Positions 59,553-64,000 of a stretch of DNA of 64,000 nt are shown one piece after another. Source of the stretch: Clostridia bacterium (lineage in GTDB: Bacteria > Bacillota > Clostridia > Christensenellales > Borkfalkiaceae); assembly GCA_028720205.1 (NCBI GenBank), contig JAQYLE010000017.1, forward strand, positions 1 through 64,000. The letters run 5' to 3'. Each line of letters starts with the position of its first letter. Positions within the stretch are counted from its first letter, which is position 1. A program made the translations under genes and the position numbers. The notes under the pieces were generated by a model that made no database searches, was not told the DNA's origin, and saw only the letters and a program-made list of their open reading frames with translations.

Positions 59553-60924
59553 ATTTTTAATTTGTTCTTGCGGAATCATTTTATGTATGATCGGGGTATT
59601 CTTTCTTAGAAAAAGGGATAAAAGGATATTGTTATCAATAGATAATGGGTTTGTTGCGCTTTATATAGTATTTTTTGGGGTTATTTTTCCTATAAATTAT
59701 GTTTACGCCTCTAATTATGTTAAAGATAATGAATTGATTTTATCAATTGATACTTTAGATATTTTAATATATTATGAAGTTATTTTAATTGTGTTAATTA
59801 CAGTTAAGTCTTTTTTTACTATGTTGTGTCCCCAAAAGGAAATATTCAATTTTGTTCCTAGTTCTATAGACTTAGGTAATAATGAAAAAACATTCTATAA
59901 TACAGGACTTATTGTTTTTTTAATAGGGATTGTTAGTGATTTTCTATACTTGAAAGCTTATGGAGGATATTTTAACTATTTGAAATATTCCAATGCCATT
60001 AGAAGCGGGGTAATAACTGTACAAAATCCATTTAGTTTTTTAATTGCTTTTAGAGGTTGCATCAATATAAGTTCGTATGTTTTTTTTGCAGTGTACTTAA
60101 ATAGTCGAAAAGGACAACGTTTATTTCCCTTGATTCTTTTTCTAGGAACATGTATATATTCAATGATGATATTATATTCCAATAAGGGCCGAGTCGCTTT
60201 TGCTTTTTATTTTTTAATATTATTATTTATTTTTTTGTTTTCGAAAAAGAAAGTGCGCTTTTTAACTTTTAAAATGTTTTTTCATATTATCTTAATAATT
60301 TTATTTTTTATAATCGGATTAGGGTTGATAGGACATATATTAGGAAGAAATTCGTCAAATGACTTATTTTCTTTAATTATTGAAGAAATATCGTTTGTTT
60401 ATAATAACTTTTTTAGATTAATAAAAACGGAATCCGTGGAGTACAGATATTTTATTGATTGTATAAATTGGCCAATATATTTATTGCCTTCAAGTATTTG
60501 GAGTACTCGATTAGACATAAAAACAGTTTCGGACTTAATGACGATTTTGTCGTCAGGTGCAGTCAAAGGGGGAATTGGCGCTAGCGGCTCAATTGTTTAT
60601 GGGGAAACCCCTGCGGATTTAATATCTGTTTGTTATGCTCAATTAGGCTTTTTAGGTGTCCCTTTTTTTGCTTTGGCCTGGGCTTGGATAGGCAAACAAC
60701 TGTTAAAGTTTTGCAGTAGAGAAATGGAGAGCAAAGGAGCATATATATTTTATAAAGTATATGCTACATTATATTTTTTCTTTAATTCTATTTTGTATGG
60801 TGATCCTAAACATATTATTCAATCAATGTTTCCTTTTCTAGTTTTTATAATTATTTATCATGTGATGAAACCTAAACAAACATATAATAAAAAGGTTTTA
60901 TTTTACAATCAAAAAAATAGTTAG
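59545..60924 (+). CDS. Wzy-like polysaccharide polymerase (O-antigen polymerase type)
   Basis: A 459-residue membrane protein with about 10-12 hydrophobic helices and no close motif, as usual for Wzy. Evidence is the membrane pattern, a large extracytoplasmic loop (~ residues 280-370) and the location between glycosyltransferases and a flippase. Wzy joins undecaprenol-linked repeat units outside the membrane. ATG at 59545 has GAAGGTG; a longer frame from 59470 runs into the previous gene. It is the most AT-rich gene of the window (60241-60300 has 12 G/C in 60 bases). Confidence 0.8.
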   Translation: MNEFLICSCGIILCMIGVFFLRKRDKRILLSIDNGFVALYIVFFGVIFPINYVYASNYVKDNELILSIDTLDILIYYEVILIVLITVKSFFTMLCPQKEIFNFVPSSIDLGNNEKTFYNTGLIVFLIGIVSDFLYLKAYGGYFNYLKYSNAIRSGVITVQNPFSFLIAFRGCINISSYVFFAVYLNSRKGQRLFPLILFLGTCIYSMMILYSNKGRVAFAFYFLILLFIFLFSKKKVRFLTFKMFFHIILIILFFIIGLGLIGHILGRNSSNDLFSLIIEEISFVYNNFFRLIKTESVEYRYFIDCINWPIYLLPSSIWSTRLDIKTVSDLMTILSSGAVKGGIGASGSIVYGETPADLISVCYAQLGFLGVPFFALAWAWIGKQLLKFCSREMESKGAYIFYKVYATLYFFFNSILYGDPKHIIQSMFPFLVFIIIYHVMKPKQTYNKKVLFYNQKNS

Positions 60925-60950
60925 AAATTAATTAAAGGAGAAGACCAATT

Positions 60951-61886
60951 ATGAATTTAAAAAGAATGGTATACTTAGGTAAAAAGTATATAAGTGACTC
61001 TAATGATAGATTTTTGATAAATAGCTATTTAGGATTATACAATCATATGTTGGATGAAGAGTACCTTAAACGTAAATTTAAAGGTGTATTGGGTAAAGAA
61101 CTCAATCTTGATAATCCACAAACATTTAACGAAAAGATTCAATGGCTCAAATTGTATGACAGGCGTCCTGAATACACGATGATGGTGGACAAGTACCTGG
61201 TAAGAGATTATATAGCCGAAAAAATCGGAGAAGAATATCTTATCCCTTTGCTCGGAGTATGGGACAATCCCGATGAGATTGATTTTGACACGTTGCCAAA
61301 TCAATTCGTGCTGAAATGCAACCACAATTCAGGTCTTGGTATGTGCATATGCAAGGACAAATCAAAACTAGACATAAAAAAGGTAAAAAATCAACTTCGC
61401 AAAGGGCTAAAGCAGGATTATTATCTGACCGGCAGAGAATGGCCGTATAAAGATGTGCCTCGTAAGATTATATGTGAGCAGTATATTTCGGACAAAAATA
61501 CGGATTCCGAGCTTACCGATTATAAATTCTTTTGCTTTAACGGAGTTGCTGACAGCGTAATGCTGTGCCTTGACAGAAATACAGGCGACACCAAATTTTA
61601 TTTTTTTGACAAGCAATGGAATCTTCGCAGATATAATATTCGTGGCAAGAATGCTCCCGCAAACTTTACGTTGCCAAAGCCGAATAATATTGATAGAATG
61701 TTTGATGTTGCTGAATGTTTGGCTAAGGATTTACCGTTTGCAAGAATAGATCTGTATAATTCAGATGGACATATTTACTTTGGAGAAATAACTTTTTTCC
61801 CGGACAGCGGGTTTGACGCCAATTTGTTGCCGGAAACGGATAAGTATTTCGGCGGTTTGATTGATTTGAGAGGAATACGAAAATGA
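60951..61886 (+). CDS. TupA-like ATP-grasp protein
   Basis: A 311-residue enzyme of the TupA-like ATP-grasp family, named for the teichuronopeptide biosynthesis protein of alkaliphilic Bacillus. Features: TFNEKIQWLKLYDRRPEYTM and DKYLVRDYIAEKIGEEYLIP in the N-terminal half, the lysine-rich VLKCNHNSGLG (residues ~120-130), KIICEQYI and the metal-binding end DLPFARIDLYNSDGHIYFGE-ITFFPDSGF. ATP-grasp enzymes make amide or peptide bonds, so an amino-acid attachment to the polymer is plausible. Ribosome site AAAGGAGAAGACC. Overlaps the next gene by 4 bases. Confidence 0.85.
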   Translation: MNLKRMVYLGKKYISDSNDRFLINSYLGLYNHMLDEEYLKRKFKGVLGKELNLDNPQTFNEKIQWLKLYDRRPEYTMMVDKYLVRDYIAEKIGEEYLIPLLGVWDNPDEIDFDTLPNQFVLKCNHNSGLGMCICKDKSKLDIKKVKNQLRKGLKQDYYLTGREWPYKDVPRKIICEQYISDKNTDSELTDYKFFCFNGVADSVMLCLDRNTGDTKFYFFDKQWNLRRYNIRGKNAPANFTLPKPNNIDRMFDVAECLAKDLPFARIDLYNSDGHIYFGEITFFPDSGFDANLLPETDKYFGGLIDLRGIRK

Positions 61887-62839
61887 AAACAGTAGGATTT
61901 CCAATAAGTCACAAGGAAAACGAAAAACGTCGTGCATTGATCCCATATGATATAAAGCAAATAAGTGCTCCGGAGGCGTTATTCTTTGAAAGTGGATATG
62001 GTGAGGTAATCGGATTTGATGACGGTGATTATGAAATTATGGGCGCACATATATGCAGTCGCGAAGAAGTATTAAAAAAAGATATTATATGCGATCCTAA
62101 AATCGGAGATGCCGAATATCTTGACTCACTGTATGAACAGACAATTTTCGGATGGATTCATGCTGTGCAAAATCGTGATATTACCGATAAAATAATAAAT
62201 GGTAAGTTAACGGCATTCGCATGGGAAGACATGTTTGAAAAGGGACGTCACATTTTTTGGCGAAATAATGAACTTGCCGGAGAGGCGGCAATTATGCATG
62301 CTTCCCAATGCTATGGCAGGATGCCATATGAAACCAAAGTGGCTGTTATTGGCCGCGGAAACACTGCAAGAGGCGCTATACGTGTTTTGAATATGCTTGG
62401 TGCAGATGTTATGCAGTATGATAGAAAAACAGAATCATTATTAAGAGATGAGATAGGAAAATACGACGTTTTAGTTAATTGTGTCTTGTGGGACACAACG
62501 CGTTCGGATCACATTATTTATCGTAATGATTTGAAGCGTATGAAACGAAACGCAATGATTGTTGATGTAAGTTGTGACAGAAACGGAGGAATTGAGACAA
62601 GCGTTCCTACAACATTTGAATCACCTACATATTTTGTAGATGGCATTATGCATTATGCAGTAGATCACACCCCGTCTTTGTTTTATAAGACGTTTACGGT
62701 TGACAATTCAGCAACTATTGCTCCATATATAGATATGCTTATAAATGATAAACCTAACGATGTTTTGTTAAACTCAATTGCCGTAAAGGACGGAATTGTA
62801 GTTAATAATAAAATCAATCAATTTCAAAAACGAACATAA
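61883..62839 (+). CDS. N5-(carboxyethyl)ornithine synthase-like opine enzyme
   Basis: A 318-residue NAD(P)-dependent enzyme of the alanine dehydrogenase/PNT-related family. The start MKTVGFPISHKENEKRRALIP is nearly diagnostic of N5-(L-1-carboxyethyl)-L-ornithine synthase, and the nucleotide loop is VAVIGRGNTARGAIRVL (residues ~152-168). Such enzymes condense pyruvate reductively with the side-chain amine of ornithine or lysine to make opine-type amino acids. In this operon, coupled to the TupA-like gene, the product probably becomes a substituent of the polysaccharide; this is inference. Codon use resembles the TupA-like gene. Confidence 0.85.
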   Translation: MKTVGFPISHKENEKRRALIPYDIKQISAPEALFFESGYGEVIGFDDGDYEIMGAHICSREEVLKKDIICDPKIGDAEYLDSLYEQTIFGWIHAVQNRDITDKIINGKLTAFAWEDMFEKGRHIFWRNNELAGEAAIMHASQCYGRMPYETKVAVIGRGNTARGAIRVLNMLGADVMQYDRKTESLLRDEIGKYDVLVNCVLWDTTRSDHIIYRNDLKRMKRNAMIVDVSCDRNGGIETSVPTTFESPTYFVDGIMHYAVDHTPSLFYKTFTVDNSATIAPYIDMLINDKPNDVLLNSIAVKDGIVVNNKINQFQKRT

Positions 62840-62932
62840 GTAATAAAAACATGAAAGCATTATTTTTGGTTACATTGTAACTGCATATGCAAAAATACTG
62901 TTAAAGAATTAAGATAATCAAGAGGTAAACGA

Positions 62933-62983
62933 ATGAAAATATTGATCGGGGCGGATTTTGTTTCGACGCAAAGGAATATTTGA
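62933..62983 (+). pseudogene. Remnant of a CapA-like gene start
   Basis: A ribosome site (AGAGG) and ATG are followed by 16 codons, MKILIGADFVSTQRNI, then TGA. The sequence resembles the first residues of CapA/PgsA-type metallophosphoesterases found in capsule loci (MKILIAADLVPT...). Only ~50 bases remain before the next gene; the rest is lost. A second tiny frame at 62851 (MKALFLVTL, stop) is similarly vestigial. The assignment is tentative because so few residues survive. Confidence 0.4.
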
Positions 62984-63010
62984 ACCAATTTTGAAAGTTT
63001 GTGTGTAAAA

Positions 63011-64000
63011 TATGGAAAAACAAGGTAAAAGATTAGTTTTTAATACCATTTCATCGTTAGGGTATCAAATAGTAGCTATTGTTTGCGGATTAATTCTGCC
63101 ACGGCTTATTTTACAAAGCTTTGGTTCTAATGTTAACGGATTAGTTAATTCGATTGCTCAATTTTTGGGTATTATATCTTTTTTGGATTTGGGCGTGGGA
63201 GCGGTAATTCAATCGTCATTGTATAAACCGCTTGCGGAAAAAGATAATGAAGGTATAAGCAAAATAATAGTTTCAGGCGGAAAGTTTTTTCGTAGAATAG
63301 CATATATCCTGTCGGGTTATATTGTCATATTGACTATTGTGTATCCGTTTATTAACGACAGCGATTTTGATTTTTTGTTTACTGCTTTACTGATTCTTTC
63401 AATGGGAATCAGTTCATTTGCACAATATTATTTTGGTGTTGTAGATAGATTATTATTAAGTGCAGACCAAAGAGGGTATATTCAATATAATGCTCAGACA
63501 ATTACTTTAATTTTAAATACGATAGCATGTGTGTTTCTTATTAAATTAGGCGCTTCTATTCAAATTGTAAAATTAGTCACTTCTTTGATATTTCTATTAA
63601 GACCAATTGTTTTAAGAATTTACGTTAATAAGCATTATTCAATTAATAGAAAAATCAAATACGAAGGGGAGCCGATAAAACAAAAATGGAATGGAATGGC
63701 GCAACATATTGCCGCCGTTGTTCTAGACGGAACAGACACTATTGTTTTAACTGTTTTTTCATCTCTTGCGAATGTTTCTATTTATTCTGTATATCATTTA
63801 GTTGTTAATAGCGTCAAAACCCTTTTTACTTCTTTGACAAACGGAATTCATTCTCTCATGGGCGAATTATGGGCAAAGCAAGACGTGGCAAGGCTTCGAG
63901 AATTTTTCAGGAAAGTTCAGTGGATGTTGCATACAGGGACTATTTTTATCTTTGGTTGCACAGTGCTTTTGATTGTGCCGTTCGTTCAAGTTTACACGAA
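63011..64000 (+). CDS. Wzx-like polysaccharide flippase (partial, runs off right edge)
   Basis: The reading frame from ATG 63011 stays open to the window end (330 codons). It encodes a polytopic protein of the MATE/MOP oligosaccharide flippase superfamily: RLVFNTISSLGYQIVAIVCG, ILPRLILQSFGSNVNGLVNS and ISFLDLGVGAVIQSSLYKPL are the typical first two helices and loop of the RfbX/Wzx branch. Membrane segments alternate through residue ~330. Its job would be to flip the undecaprenol-linked repeat unit made by the preceding genes. No clear ribosome site precedes the ATG. Confidence 0.88.

Overview
The window is a chromosomal segment of a spore-former-related Bacillota, most likely class Clostridia. 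The support is an oriC-type region next to rsmG and dnaN, sporulation genes (spoVT, yyaC, spoIIGA-sigE, a spoIVFB-type protease), ricT/holB, jag/yidC, GTP-type PEP carboxykinase and dimeric GlyRS. I cannot name a genus. Up to about 56 kb the coding sequence is moderately GC-rich with many GCG/GGC/CGT codons. From about 56.3 kb to the right edge it becomes strikingly AT-rich, which suggests an acquired surface-polysaccharide locus.

Layout. 1-402: right end of an ISL3-family insertion sequence. 538-1756: a SLOG-fold gene and rsmG, both minus. 1757-2326: AT-rich origin region with DnaA boxes. 2327-7052: dnaN, rpmH, rnpA, yidD, yidC, jag, all plus, with dnaA absent from its usual place. 7137-27250: mixed-strand housekeeping block (ricT, holB, a REC-GGDEF-EAL-REC-GGDEF hub, spoVT, a tandem CvpA-like membrane protein, glnS, glyQS, a membrane-anchored GNAT, a HAD phosphatase, a large solitary N6-type DNA methyltransferase, an NlpC/P60 hydrolase, a YugP-type peptidase, a SAM methyltransferase, four tRNA genes, yyaC). 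A perfect parS site lies at 19468-19483. 27637 to the end: every gene is on the plus strand. These are cvpA, a GNAT, a second DnaA-box cluster (28787-28934), pckG, tgt, an ABC exporter, an SGNH hydrolase, a ruvX-DUF1292 fusion, a DUF1538/PII-like pair, a purine salvage and nucleoside uptake operon under a guanine riboswitch (39953-46152), spoIIGA-sigE, rfbB, an Lrp regulator with an aminotransferase, a spoIVFA-like/spoIVFB pair, a truncated sigG followed by a repeat protein, and the polysaccharide locus (55255-64000).

How the parts work together. The left 7 kb is the replication, RNase P and membrane-insertion core usually found around oriC, but in a rearranged order. The xpt/BMP/ABC block forms one purine-acquisition unit: a guanine-sensing leader with a terminator sits before xpt, followed by a nucleoside-binding lipoprotein, an ATPase and two permeases. 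The sporulation genes are scattered and sigG lacks its C-terminal half, so either the sporulation programme is broken here or sigG is assembled by rearrangement. The polysaccharide locus has an initiating sugar transferase, three GT4 glycosyltransferases, a Wzy-like polymerase, a TupA-like ATP-grasp protein, an N5-(carboxyethyl)ornithine-synthase-like opine enzyme and a Wzx-like flippase. Together they suggest a polymer carrying an opine-type amino-acid decoration.
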